Of a DNA stretch of 64,000 nucleotides, positions 1 through 13,800 are shown piece by piece (position 1 is the first letter of the stretch; each line of letters starts with the position of its first letter). Both the position numbers and the translations under genes were made by a program. Source of the DNA: Gymnorhina tibicen (taxonomy: Eukaryota; Chordata; Aves; Passeriformes; Artamidae); NCBI GenBank assembly GCA_013399875.1, contig VXAZ01000953.1, positions 2,355,890 through 2,419,889 of the forward strand. Direction: 5' to 3'. A model generated the notes under the pieces. The model saw nothing but the letters and a program-made list of their open reading frames with translations. It did not search any database and was not told the origin of the DNA.

Positions 1-3000
1 AATTACAGACTTAACACTGGTTTTAATTACCTTGACCCAACTCCTCCATGGCACAACAGGACAACACACTCAGCCAGCACCTTGCTGCTCGAGGCACTCA
101 GCATAGAGGCAACTTGCTCTCTTGTTTAGTGAATTTTGTAGCAATTCCAACTATATCAAGTATATATTTTGCATCCCATGACACATCACTAGTCCCCAAA
201 GGCATCTATACTTTCTATCATGCAAACAGTTTCAAAGCTATCGGGAAGAATTTTTCACAAAGTTTTCCTGAAACTAATCAGGAAATTATCAATAAAGCAT
301 TACTTTAATCTCTCTTATTTGAAAGTTGTTAAAGAGCGGTATCTGAATGAATTAAATACGGAGCACAGGAAAATAATGGAGCAATCATAAACAAAATATC
401 TTTTTTTTCCTGCTAATCTTTTTTTTGTTAAGGCAAGATATATTTTCTTTGGCACATAAAATCTTCAAAAGTCTTGATTTTAAAATGGAAATTGTTTTTG
501 TCAACATCTCACTAAGAGCACATATCATTGAAAAGCTATTAAAATTTCTATTTTTAAATAAAAATTTCAATCAGTTTTAGGTGTAGAGATCTTCTAAGGT
601 AAGTATTTCACTCAGTGCAGCAAATAAGTATATTTAGGAACCAAAAGGCTGTCTCCTAATCTGCTGTTTCCAAAAAGAGAAACCTCGGCTCAGTGCTGCT
701 TACCTTCTCAGGCCTGTGGCCATACAATACGGATTTGTTTCCTAAAGGCAGCTTAGTGAAGATAACTTTATTCCCTTGCACTGAAGGTTTGAGTGAGATG
801 CAGCACCTTAGCTGTAAACAGCATCTACTACAATTTGATGATTCACAGCCATCCCATCGTTTTCTACCACTGCATCCCAGGAACCAGTTCAGTCATACAC
901 ATCCTGCATACCACGGCTGTATGTAGCCTCCCAGCCAAGTCCAAAGTGAGTAAATGAGTGAAATGAAATGCCCTCTTTCTTTTCCAAAAACCATGACAGA
1001 TTTACCATCACCCCCTTTCCCTAGTTACCATGCTGCTCTACTCCCTGAAATGAGCAGTTCTAGAGTCTGCCGTATTTCTATTCCTTGTGGGAAATAGAAT
1101 GTTGGAGGGCTGTCTGTCTCAGGAAGAGTTAAAAGCACTACCTAAGATGCTTGGAAGATTTCTAGGGATTAAAGACAATAGTGAATGGAGTGTTATGACT
1201 GCTCTAACTTTTAATTTCCTTGCTTTTAAAGTTATACGTATTCTATTATAGGCATGCTACACTCAGCTGACAGATACTGGAGAAGTTCCTTGTATGAAAT
1301 TCCTAGGAGAAGACCACAGGTATAACAATTGTAGGGTTTATAATCTAATCATGAGGAAAATTTTCAGCTTTTCTAAGGTTTCTAAGGTTCTCTAAGATCC
1401 TGCAGTCCCTACAAGTAGTCCTTGCTTTGTCTCTGGTTCTCTGGAACTAAAAAAGATGCCTACTGACAAGGAAAACAAAGCTTTTTTTATTGCCTCCCCT
1501 CCCAACTCCTAACTATCAAACTTAAACAAGGGAGCATAAGTATTTCAGAATTCATTTCTCTCCAACAGCTCTCCATAATCTTAATGATCATTGCAAAATT
1601 GAATATTAACTCTTGTTTTCTTAATATCCCATAATTGGGAACAAAAAAGTGAAAAAGATAGGTTTGATGATATGTAGTCAAATTTTGTACTACTTAAAAA
1701 AGATGTTTACCTCAATCCTTCACCATTTCTTAAAGAAACCTGAATTCACTTCCACGTGGCCAAGGTGTGAAGACTTTTCCAGCCCTGACAGCCACCACTT
1801 TGAGTCTCTTGGAAATCAGCTGAGGTATCAGTCTCAGTGGTGGTGCAGCTGAACCAGCAACACAGGAGCCTGCGTACATAATTGTTCATTTAAGAACAAG
1901 AGTCTCGTCAAGAGAGAGTTCTGAATCACAGTGAGCCCAGATTAATTTAACAACATTACACTGAAAACAACAACAGCACAGGGCTGGACCAGACTTCCTC
2001 CACAGGCTACCCAAAGAGGTAATGAGAGAGCAGGCTTTGGCTGGAACAGCAGCTCGGGGCCATGAACATCACAACTCTTTTATGGTGGATGTCCTTCCAG
2101 CAATGAATGAACTGCCATCATCATTTTGAATTTAAAAATGAAAATGGCTCCAGCCTCCCTAACTCTGATCTGTTTTGAATGCCTTTAGAATGCTGAATGA
2201 TGAACACTGGACCCCTATGGAAAATCAGGGTTGGTTTTCTTTTTTAATCAAAACAAACAGAACTGGCTTTTCGAGCCAATGTAAAACTGTCTCTCCCTCC
2301 AAAATAGTCATGTTTGATATCATCCCTTAAAAAGCTGCAGAGAAGCACAGTGACCAAGATGACCCTGGAGACTCACACAGGGGACAAAGATACTTTGTAA
2401 AGTTTTTAAACGAGTTTTCTGCACTGATGTCAGGAGGATGGCTCATTCTTCAGATTTAGTTTGATTTCCCACTTTTGCCCCCTGCATAACAAAGCTGCGA
2501 TGACACCCTCATCCAAGCCTGCTGCTGCAGCCACAGTGGGGCTACACCCTCTCAACTTCCACCCCCTGTAGGAACCCAAACTCACCCAGTTTCTCCCAAA
2601 CCCCTTCAAAATATGAAAGAGGCACAGAGGTCCTATTTCATAACCATAGCTGACTTCCTTTGTAATGCATGCCTTGAAGTCTGAAGGTACTTTTCGTTCT
2701 TTGGGAGAGGAGAAACAGGCACAGAGGTATGGAAGCTAAGATTAGAGGTGACCTCTGACAGCTGTGACTCACCCAACATCCATGAAAAAACCTGCAGGAA
2801 AGCTAATGATGTAAACAAGTTTCCAAGTGTTGGACTGCCCTGTTTCACTCATGAGGTCATGTTTTTTGAAGCTCAGCTGGAGAAAAAGCAACTGTCTTGT
2901 TTCTTTCTCATGAATTATATGAGCAAGGTAGTAAACAACTACTTCTGCTAGACCAGCTCGCCTACACTCTTCCTAAAGCAGGTTTGCAGAAGCAGCTCTT

Positions 3001-5780
3001 CATGAGAAGCCCACACACATCTGTGCAACCTCTCTAAAAGAGCAAATTCAATGCATGTAAATCACTGCAGGCTCCACGGCATGGGAAACACAGCAAATTC
3101 TTCACTATTTTGGGAGAGGTTCCCAAGAGGAAGCAAAATTTGATTTGAACCGAAAATAAACTACAGCTTGAAATAAAACCATTATCTGCCAAGTCAAACA
3201 TTAACCCCAGTATTAGTGACACAGCAGCGAGGGTTGATCACGGGCCCTAAACGTGGTCCACAGGCAGGTATTCTAAGCTGCGTTAGGCACGTACTTGTTA
3301 GCACAGGAGGCCAGGAATAAGAATTTTGAATGGGGGGGAAAGGAGGCAGGTGTGGCTGGCTGAGCAGTGAGCAGGAGTACCAAAAGGGCAATGTAACCAC
3401 GTGCAGAAGAGGTGAACCTTGCTGTTAGCTCTGCAGGCAGTGCTCTGCCTTAAAGTGCTCACTCGGGCTCTAGGAGGGAGAGGCAGGGATGGTACGTCTT
3501 GGGGACTGGCAGGGCAAAGTTTTGGGTAACAACAGGCATTACATGAGGCACAAGAAGGGCAACACCAATTCAGTGTAAGAGGTATGCCTAGAGTTGCTCA
3601 TCCCTTGTCTCACAGACCAGTGAATTTCCTCAGAAATCAGGAAGATTTTGTGGCCCAGTGCTATCTGGCTAACAAAATGATGAGCTAACTCTGCCACGTC
3701 CCACTCTCCAGCTCTCCAAATGAAGACTAACAATTTTCTACATTTCTGATGCGTGACCATCTGTTTCCAACCTTGTGCTAGACCTCACTGAGGCCGTCCT
3801 AGGGATATGATTTTCAAAACCCACTTGTCTTTCCTCCCTGTTCATTAAACAAGCAATTAAAAGTTTTTTAAAGTATTTATGCCCCCTGAAAAAATGGGAA
3901 GAGGCTTATCTGGGTTACTTCCCACTCACAACTATGTTAAGTTACATCTGACACACTCTAATACATCAATTTGAAAATCTGTCTACGTACCACGAAGCAA
4001 ATGACACGGCTTTTCCAGAGTCCATCTCACTGACTGGAAAATTTCACACCCAGCCCATTGGCCAGCCTTATTTCAGCCTCTCCACACAGGCATGAATATT
4101 AAAATAGAAATAAACTGTAAAGAATACATTACACAAAACCCCCTTTATTGCAAATAAGTACACTCTATTCCAAACTTCCGAGTCTTGAACTAACAGGTCA
4201 GCTCATGCCTGTGTCTATATTCTCCATCAACACCATCAACAGCACACCTCTAGTCTTAAAAACACAAGAGGCGTTATGAAATGAGAAGTAAATGCTGAGT
4301 GGGGAAGAAGATGTGCTTTTTGACAGAATGTACTTCCCTGCTTGCCTGTGCAGCTTTGAGGACCACAAAATTATTTCATTTTCAAAAGGGACAAAAAATT
4401 CTTTCTTCTCCAGAAACCGTAAAGTTAAGTAAAACACCAAATGTTACGAGAATTACAAATAATTTAGCAGTTGGCAAAACTGGATGGAGAATGACTGACA
4501 CAGATGGAAGATTTAGTGGCCAAACTCTAACAAGTCTCTGCTGAGTATGTATGCACTGAGATTTTTCAGAAGCTTGCAATTTGGCCACATCTAGGTAGAT
4601 ATGAACTGAAGTGGCAAAAGGTAAATTCCTGACACCAAGGCTACTTTACCTGCCAAATTCCAGTCTCTCCTCCAAACCCCATAAACGCTGAATTTTCATT
4701 CAAAACAGAAACGTGAACTTTTCGTTTTTAATGAGCAAGACAACATATGTTTTCCTAATCTCTGGACTTTTTAGCTGAAATTTTCTCAAATGTTCAGCCC
4801 TTGGCTAATACTCAGCACAAACTACTTCAAACCAAACAGATGCAGTTTGGCAAACCGATAAGCGATGTAAAATTACTTTGGGTAACGAAAAATGTTAGGC
4901 AGTGTAGTGATAAGCAACTGTATCAGCTTTGCATAGGACACACCTCTCTCCAGCTGTCTCTCTTCAGACCAAATTCCAGCACACACAGACAGGTACAGTT
5001 CATCTATAATTTTCTTTTTTTCCCAGTCATTTGCAGCAGATGGGAATGCAATTTACTGTGTGTGTTGACTGTGTGTGTACAGCATGCACTGGTATTGTGC
5101 AGTAAAGTCAGACAGAAAGCCAAAGCATTTATTCTTGCGGCTGCTGTCCCTGCTTTGTAAGCTGTATTTTTGCAGAGGAGTGAAAGGTAGTGGGAAAGGT
5201 GCAGAACAGAGGATTGCAAGGGCTGGGCAGTGCAGTCTCCTGGCCTATTTTGGCCGCTTCTATTTTAGGTTCTTGGCCACGGGAATTTCTCTTCCTCCGC
5301 TGACAGACTGGCAGCAAAATCCCAGGCTCCCTCACCTCATTCTGACAGTGACTGCTGATGCTGTGACCTGCCTCCCAGGATGCTGTCTGTGAGGGGGTGG
5401 TGCAGCAGGGAAAAGAAGAATTTAGGTAGACAGAGGTCATAATTTAGAAATGGGGAGATTGAGGCCAGTCAGTCTTCCTGAAGAGGACAGTGATAAGGTC
5501 CTCATAGAAAGTAGCTTCACCCAACACCTTCCAGGGAGAATTAAAAGCTGGGAGACCTGGTTCCCCTTTTCTGCTCAGCCAGTGATGTGCTGTGTGACAA
5601 GTCATATCTTCACTGCTCTCAGATAAAACTGGGAATGGGAGCAACCCCCAAAATGAGCATGCATGCACACATGTGCAAGAGGGGGAAAAATCTACTGAAC
5701 ACCTGTAAGTGTGCTTATTTCTTCCAAAGGGGATCTTCCAAAAAAGAGCAACACTGACAGTATATTCCATCTGCTTTACC
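1..5780. other. Non-coding DNA, no supported gene
   Basis: Open frames here are under 120 codons and have no domain. Visible structure is minor: T-rich DNA at 395-430, a local TCTAAGG repeat at 1372-1397, and two (TG)4 runs at 5057-5065 and 5070-5078. No transposon that I recognise. Confidence 0.65.
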
Positions 5781-7600
5781 CACTACCCTGTAGAAAATAT
5801 GTGATCAAACATTTTCCACATTTCATACACTTCAGTTCACAGAGCACATCCATTCCCTGCAATCCCTCTGCTGGTTCCCACATGCCAATCTCATTCCCCG
5901 ATTACCCCTCTGCAGTCCTCAGACTCAACGATTTACTCTCCCTGCCTCCTATACTGATCCAGGACCCTGCCTTCTGTGCATGCCCAGCATCACACTCCTG
6001 CTTGCCACCTCTCCCCAGCACTCTCCGTGTGCTGCAGTCTCTTTCCTTGCACATCGTGCTGCCCTTCCCCCCCGGTCCCAGTCACACACTCATACAAAGC
6101 CCCTTCTGCCTATTAAGCATTTCCATTCTGCAAAACCTCACAATTAAAACTAATCCTTATCCTGCAAATAAGATGAAAACGAAAGCAGTGCCTTAGAAAG
6201 CCTTCTATTTAATGAGCATCTTTGCTGTGGCCCTCGCCATTCCCCATCTTCTCTGAGCTCTTCGCCAAATGAAATAAAGATCAACCCCCCTGCAGCTCCT
6301 TACTGTAAACATTAATTCAGGAGGTCACTTACATATTAATGCTGACCCTGTTTCTGTCACCTTTGCTGATACAGAGCAGTCCCATTAGCGGCAAGTGTTT
6401 TAAAAGAAGCTGATTCTTAATGCGGGCATGGGTGGTGGAAGCTGACCTCCATCATTTCTCCTCCCTTCCTCACCTACTCTCTGAATGTGACCAGTGCTCA
6501 TGAGTACCAAATTACTGCATGACATGTGTGTGCCCAGGACATATTTCTGTTTGTTTTCTTCCCCATGCAAATGCATGCCTTGTGGCCAAGGGAAGCACTG
6601 TGCCCACACAAATAAGAGCAGCCTCAAAATGCAGCAGATGCCTGAAACCTGCTTTTTTCACAAAGCACTCAGGTACCAGGATCATGGACAACAAAGCAAA
6701 ACACCAGGCAGACAGATCTCTTGCAACAACACTTGCATGGCACTTACAACACCCATGTACAGACAGACATTCCCAATCCCAGAGGGATGCAAATCCACCC
6801 TTCTCCTTGACCCATGCCTCCTCCTATGCGTTGTCTCAGCCCTCACACTGGACTGCGTTTGCCTGTTTCAATGCTGCTGAGATTGGCAAGTGGCCAGCAG
6901 CAGCCCTGTCCTTTTCCCTGCAGTGCCCTAGTGAGACACCTGAGCCCTGACCACAACACTGCAGCAGACATTTCCTGAAGATGAGTCTGAAATGTCAGCA
7001 GCCTTCGGTACCTAACACATTCCAGGGAAATTAATGGGAGTTCAGGACAGAGGAGAAAACTGCAAGCAGCAAGTTTGAAAAAACAACGCCTGGGAGAACC
7101 CGTGGGGGATGCACTTTACCTGCCAGGGCTGAACCTAACCTCCTGCACCATCATCTTTAAAAAGCTGGCAGCTGGAAAAGCAAAGCCTTTTCCCTCTGAG
7201 GAATAACATAGGGAAAACTCACTTGAACATTAACTACTCCACAACTCTGAACTCACTTTTAAGAGTTTGGGAAACACTTGCTCTTGTAACTAAGAGCGCA
7301 AGCCCTCCCACTACTGCCCACATAATTGCATTTCCACTTAGGTATGCATGCCCCAGCTCCTGAAAAAATATTCATGGGTTGCCCTTGGCCCTAACAGGGC
7401 AAAGCACCTGCAGAACTGGAATTGGTAAGCATTCCACTTGGGCAGGTGGGACCCACATCACTGGCCATGACACGGCTCAGTTAAATCAGCTTGTGGAGCA
7501 GGGTCAGAGGGCATGACTGCAGAGATTTATGCCAAACCCACATCTCTGGGCAGTTTACACTTGCCTTTTACTCTGAAAGGCTCATATTTGTTCTTTTTCC
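5781..7600. other. Non-coding DNA with a C/T-rich plus strand at its left end
   Basis: From about 5781 to 6180 the plus strand is depleted in G (about 14% by eye count over 5881-6120) and rich in C and T, which explains the 161-codon open frame there. The rest is ordinary, apart from the half-site cluster at 6322-6362. Confidence 0.6.
6322..6362. promoter_or_regulatory. Cluster of three nuclear-receptor half-site motifs
   Basis: AGGTCA at 6322-6327, TGACCC at 6343-6348 (reverse of GGGTCA) and TCACCT at 6357-6362 (reverse of AGGTGA) lie within 41 bases. The spacings (15 and 8) do not match standard DR or IR elements, so binding as a dimer is doubtful. Confidence 0.2.
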
Positions 7601-7607
7601 ATTTTAG

Positions 7608-7665
7608 GCAGAAATTACTCACAGAGGAGCTGGACAGCTTTGTGCTTGTTACATGGAAAACATAA
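7608..7665 (+). other. Weak candidate terminal exon
   Basis: A good acceptor (TTGTTCTTTTTCCATTTTAG) ends at 7607. After it, one frame reads QKLLTEELDSFVLVTWKT and then TAA at 7663-7665. An ATTAAA poly(A)-like signal follows at 7852-7857. The peptide looks protein-like but matches no family that I recognise, and no upstream coding exon is visible. Chance acceptors of this quality are expected many times in 64 kb. Confidence 0.15.
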
Positions 7666-7869
7666 GACGATGCAATCAAGGGTCATGGCAAAACTTATAA
7701 CACAGGGAGTGGCACTACCTGGGCCCACAAAGGACACCTTTGATGTTTCCTTCAGAAAGCTTCCAGGGCAAGGAGAGGCTTTGCCTACTGTCATTCAGGC
7801 TGTCTATTTGCCACGGTTTTCACTTTAAGATTGAAGAGTTCAGACTTGCTCATTAAATATACATATGCA

Positions 7870-10800
7870 CACATTATATGGCAATGGGATTCTTTCTCAG
7901 ATTTTAGTTTGGTTTATAGCGTAAAATGAGAATTAAACATAGAGCAGTCAAGATCCACGCCCATTTCCCCTCTAAGCAAATCAGTCCACCCTCCAGTTCC
8001 TCTGACACCACACCGAAGGAGTTAATTCTTCACACAGTATTACAAATCCCTGTTTAGTCACTGGCTCTTGCCCTGCAGCCCCCATACATCTTGGGGCTTC
8101 CATACCAGCTTTGCCCCTGCCTCTCAGTTTTATCCCACTGTTTGTCCCAAGGACCTCACAGAGCTCTGTCAACCTGTTACTATAGTCCCTTCAGCTTTTC
8201 CTCAATTAAGACAACCAGTCATGCCTAATTGTTCCTAGTTCTGTGATGGTTTAGTGATGTGAATAAATGTCCCCTCAGGACGATGTTGCAGACACTCAAA
8301 TCATTCACTTGTGATCTAAATACAAAGGGCATCTGGGTCCTCTGATATGAAAGGCTGCTGCATACTACAGATAATTATATTTATCCGGAAAAAAGGCAGA
8401 TGACTCACTTTAGTAACACATTTGTAATGAAAATGTGCCAAAAGCTCAGTGTTTTTTAACAGGGCCATGCGTGTCCCTGTGTCTCCCACACTCCCCACCA
8501 ACCAGATGGATGCAGTTCAAACTGTGAATACACTCAGAAAATTGAATAGTAACAACTAGGTCCCTGTCCTTTAGTATTAGTCATTCAGAAACATTTTCAC
8601 AGATTTACCTGGGATTTGGTCCTGGTCCTCACACCCTCTTCCTCAGCATTCCTGGAGGAGACCTGCCTGGGCAGAGCCTCTCCATCAGCAGAGGGGCAGC
8701 CCCACTGCTCCTTTGAATGTGCCCCAAAAGCCCACATTTCTCACACTCTGATAGCAACCTGACCCCATGGGAAGCAATCCAAGCTGTAGCCACTACAACA
8801 GCCAGGGTTGCCTTCCCAAAACAGGCTGGTGGGAGCATGCCAGAGTGGAAGCACTCAGCTCAATGACCCGAGCCACGTTTGGGGCAGCAGCACCAAGCCA
8901 GCAGTCCCAGGCCATGCGTCCCACTTGGCTGCTCAGCTCTGCAGGCAACCACGGCTCCACTCTCAGCGCCCACAACACCCCCTTCTCCTTTCCTCTCTTT
9001 CCTTCACTTTCCAGTCACGGCAAAGACATCTGGGGGGCTCTACCCTTTGTTTGTTCTCTGCGAAACCAGTGTCTCTAAATGACAAAGCAGCCAGTTTCTC
9101 CAGACCTTCTCCCAGCAGACTTATATCCTGTTGATTTTTGGCAACACAGGTACTACCTTGCTCCAGTCTTCCACCCTCGATCCTCCTACACTCATTAATG
9201 TGCAATGTTTATAAAAAATAAATAAATCAGTTTTTCCCCTTGCAAACTTGTGCATGTGAGCTTGCAGAGCGATTGCACGCAATGATGCCACCCACGAGGC
9301 CCACAAGAAACAGGGTGTGATGGCTTTGCTGCTCTTCTCCCGTCTTCTCTACCACCCAGTAGCTGGCAGGCATGAGCAGCTTTCTGAGGTTAAAAGTACT
9401 AATGAGGCAACTTTGGGTTTCATACACTGTGATCAATATTTACTGGAGCAATAAGAGAGTTCAGAAACTGCAGTGCTGGCATGACAGAGAAGCTGGAGAG
9501 AGGAAAATAGCATTTAAAGTCTTCAGAGGGACATGACAACCAGCTAATGATTACTTAGGGACTATCAGATTTCCTTCTTCATTTATTTGCCAGAGTAGTA
9601 TAGTAGTTAAAACACAGCATAATAAGCTGGGCCTGTCTCTAGTCTGGGGAAGCGTTTGTAACAAACATTTCTTTTTTTCCTAGCCAGGTTTGGAAGGACA
9701 GCATTGCTTGTTAAGGTGAATAGGAGAACATCTCCCTATTCCCAAGGTCCCCTGCCAACGTGGCATCCTGGGCAATGCACTTTGCCCTGCAGGGCTTCTG
9801 CAAGTGAGCACTTTGTCACATGTTCTCCTGATAAAAGGGTCTTGCTGCCAGTAATTTGTCTGCTTTCTCAGTGTTTTTTCAAGTCAGTTCATCAGCTAGC
9901 AAGCTTCTGTTGTTGTCCTACAAGTAGGGTAAACATTGGTCTCTTTTGGACTCCGCCTTAGTCTGCAAGCCACAGCATCCCTGCTGCACTCCATGGCCTC
10001 TCCAAAGCGCTCTGAGGGGCCTTCAGGCAAAGATGTTTCCTCTAGCGTAATCCGGACTTCAGCAGATAAAAAAAATCCAAACAGCAACAACAACAACACA
10101 CCAAGGCAGGAAACTTTCTCAACAAACAACCCCTTTTGTTATCTATTTTCAGATAACAGTGAGTTCTCATGCTATTCCTGAAAACAGAGGGACAGATTTT
10201 GGGGTGTAAATAACAAAACAGACAAAATAGCTGAAGTCAATAGATGAGGAGAAAGCAGAGGGGCAGAAGGAGCACAGGATTTGCATGGTCCTGCTCAGAA
10301 AACGCTCACAGCTCCTCATAGCGCATCACGATCCCTTCCATCAGAGTACAAGATTAAGACCTGACATTTCCACATTGTGGGATAACCTCAAAGTTCCCAT
10401 GATAGTTTAGCTCTTAGAAAACAAACCAAATGTGTTAAGGATCTTTGCAAGGTCCTTTGACTCACACATCATCTGCTTCCTCCCACATAAATTACACCGC
10501 TATTAGTATTGCTCAATGAAGAGCATGAAACAAATTGAGCCTCTAGCCACTTTTAATAGATAAGGGTAGTTAACCCGTATCTAAGATGCATGGATGTCTT
10601 TTGTGATGAAAATTAAATTCTTGGAACTCATCTGGAAGCCCGGGCCTTGCACTGATCACATTTTCACTCTCCCATCTGTCGACCTCCAGCTGAGGCCAGC
10701 CATTCCTACAAGCAGTGGGGGAATCCTGGGAAAGAAGCTGGGCATACAAAAGAGTTGTGAGCAGTTAGAAGGCAGAAAGTCAAGAATCTTTAGAGGCTAA

Positions 10801-13800
10801 TCCACTTCTTACAAAAAACAATAAAATGCTGTCTTTTTTCCATAACCACAGTGGTCTGAGGAATAGAAAAAGACCAGAAATGTTTCCAGTGTCCATTCCT
10901 GACAGCTGAGTTCACAGTGGAGCAAAGCTAACAACCAGGATACTGGCTTGGGAGGGGAGATGGGGAATAAAAATCAGGTATTTGTCATCCAGGGTACACT
11001 TTTTTTGGAAGGGTGTTCTAAAAGGAAAAGTACTCAGACTAAGATGATCCAAGAGAGAGGCTGCCAAACAAGAAAGAACTGAGAGCTGCTGGTGGGAAAG
11101 ATACGGTACTGAGAATGAAAAACAATTGGAGCGGAAGAAGAGACAGAGGCACGGAAGGCTCTTGCAGTAATCCCCCTCTTCTCCCCTGTGTTCTCTGTCT
11201 GATGAAATCCCAGCACAGTGGGGGAAAAAAAAAAAATTGCATAGATCGCAGATATAGAAAAGAGCACACAGGGACCGGCTTCTCCAGTATCTGAAGAAAC
11301 TTAGGCTGCACGTAATCCTCCTGCAGGTACAATCCCCCTCAACACACACGCACACCACATCCTCCCCCTTCCTGCACAAATGACACCAAAGTATGTGGCT
11401 GCAGTGCCCTTTCCCCACTGTGAGCTGCAGCTGCCCTAGGCTGGGCACCCCTCTTCCCACCTCACACCTCCTCCCACTCACCACCCACACTGCTTTTTCT
11501 GTTTCATTACACTGCTATCTTTGATCCTTTCCATGTATCCATCTCCTTTCATGTAATTTCCTGTTCTCTCCACATAAGCTCTCTCTGCTCCTCACAGGAT
11601 CTGTATGTGTGTGTCAGGTACCATTGTGACTTCAAAAGGCTGGATGGAATGAAGAAGTAACAAAGGTAAGATCACTGTCTTGCAGAGATTAACCACTGGA
11701 ATGATGTGGAAAACCAGCACTGATAAGGTTTGCTGCCAGACATGGGGCTTAGGACATGGGTTTCTGGAGTTCCAACTTCCTCAGTGATTCTGAATCAATT
11801 GATTTTTGCCTCGGTTTCCCCATTTGCAAAAAAGAAGAGATTAATAGTAGCTGCACTAATGATAGAAAGGGAGATGGAAAAGAATGGAGTGCAGACATCC
11901 ACAGATATAGACAAAAAGAGGGATAGCAGGAATTAGAAAGAAATCAGAAGCTGACTGAAAGAAACCAGGTAGACAGGAGGAAGGCAAGATGCTTGGACTA
12001 ACTGAAGTCACGATGAAGACATGATGGCAATCAGCCACAACAATTCTTGCCAGTTTTTTGCTGCGGCTCTGGCTGGTTCAGTCTCAACACACAAGCTCAT
12101 TTCTGTACTGCACATTCCCCCTCCCTTTTAAACCCTGATTAACACCCATCCATGCAAAAAACCCAGTAGTGCCTCATGATCATCACCAGTTCCCAGATGG
12201 AAGGGGATGCTGACCCAAGCAATTTGCAATCCCAGAACCTCTGAGACATAGCTAACCTAAACTCTAACACAGCAGCTTCTCATAGTTTGTGTCCTGAGCT
12301 CTCCAGCAAGGTCACCGGCTGTGTCCTTGCAGCTCCACTTCGTGCATCCCACTGGCAAACTGTGCTCTCCTGTGCAAAAGCTGCCAGCAAGAGTCAGTGA
12401 GCAGAGGTGGCTGTGGTTCCCAAGGGGCAAATGGTAATGCCATGCTGAAGATAGTAGAAGGGGGAACTTATATCCAAGTCAATTAGGATTAATGCAATGT
12501 GGGAAAGTATTAGTTCTGGAGCTGTAAGTTTCTCCATTAAAGATTGAAGGCAGATTGGAAAGGGAGGGAGCAAAGCGAAGACAAGCTAGTAAAGACTTTT
12601 CTTGGCTCCACAGCCCTTTTCTTCCTTTCTCTGTTTTTTTGGGAAGTGATGAGGTGTGGATCTAAGACATTAGACTCTGGAGATTGTCAGTGGCTCCCAA
12701 CCCCATTAAGGCAGCATTTTTTTTGCTCTCCTTTCCATCTCCTTTTCTGAACGCCGTTATGCACTGATGGTGGCTTGGCCTGTTATCAATGGAAAACTAA
12801 AGACATTCTCCAAAATGAAACATCGTGGCATCAAAACCTTTACATTCGACTTCTTTGGCCTGAGGAGAGCTCACTTTTAGTGGTGAGGATGACAAGAACA
12901 ATAGTGAGGTTAAGTGCCAGGTAACCCTGCGAGAAAGGCAAGCAAACAAGTAGGAGGGGCAAGTAAACTGGATACATTAAGCATGCATTAAGCGGGGATC
13001 TGCTCTCAGCTGTGTCCCCACCACACTATAACCAGCTTCCAGACTCTCCAAAAGCAGCACAGGTAGAGAAGCTGGAGTCCACAACCACGCCATCAGCTTC
13101 TCTTCAAAGTAGTGTCGTTTGAATGGTAGAGCTGGCTGAAACATTCCTAAATCTGAGAAGATGAAGGGCTCTGCTGTTCCTTTCACTGCTGACCCCTAGG
13201 GGTGTAGAAGCAGATCAATCTTCCCTGGCTGCCTGCTCATACACCTGTACTAAGAGATTCCCAAATCCATTGTGCCTCCCTGAGGCAATGTCCCAGCTAG
13301 GTCAGTATGTAATGGTGCTGCAGCACTGCAGGCCAGTATGAAATAGGCACAACAGAGTGCTAAGCCTGCAGTAAACAAAGACCTGTCAATATTATTTGCC
13401 TGTAAAGTGCCACACATGCTTTATAAATAAGTCAATAAACAAACAGCATCAAATTACAAAGAAGAATGAGTGATGAACCTTCTTTCCTCTTTGTAAAGAA
13501 ATAAATTAGGGTCAGAAAAACATTATACGTAGTTCAAAATTCACAAGGAAGCTGGATTTTGACAATCTGGTGATGCAGAGGAAGTTTCAAAGCAGCCCCC
13601 TCCCTCTGAATAACAGTGGGTAGCAGAGCACATTGAGGATGCTGGCAAATGCATGATTTTAAAAATCCAGTTATATTTACAGCAGCTATGCTAATTACTA
13701 AATCACCCAATTATGAACACATGCATCTAATGTGGCGGCAGACCCCTTCTCGTTCCAGCTCTGAACCGCTGTAGTTGGCAATTCCCTCAGACCCTTACCA

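Noticed and set aside
1985..2110. GGCTGGACCAGACTTCCTCC, faintly like a CR1 3' segment
   Set aside because: Only one short phrase matches and the flanks do not; not enough to call a repeat.
5003..5025. Polypyrimidine plus CAG acceptor-like sequence before TCATTTGCAG
   Set aside because: No donor at a sensible distance with a convincing frame; chance acceptor.
5711..6196. 161-codon open frame on the plus strand
   Set aside because: It results from the C/T-rich, G-poor strand (few stop codons). The translation is mostly P, S and L with no recognisable family.
10912..11490. 192-codon open frame on the minus strand, the longest in the window
   Set aside because: The translation is rich in F, S, L and C with no domain, lies over skewed low-complexity DNA, and overlaps equally open frames. 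It is a chance frame.
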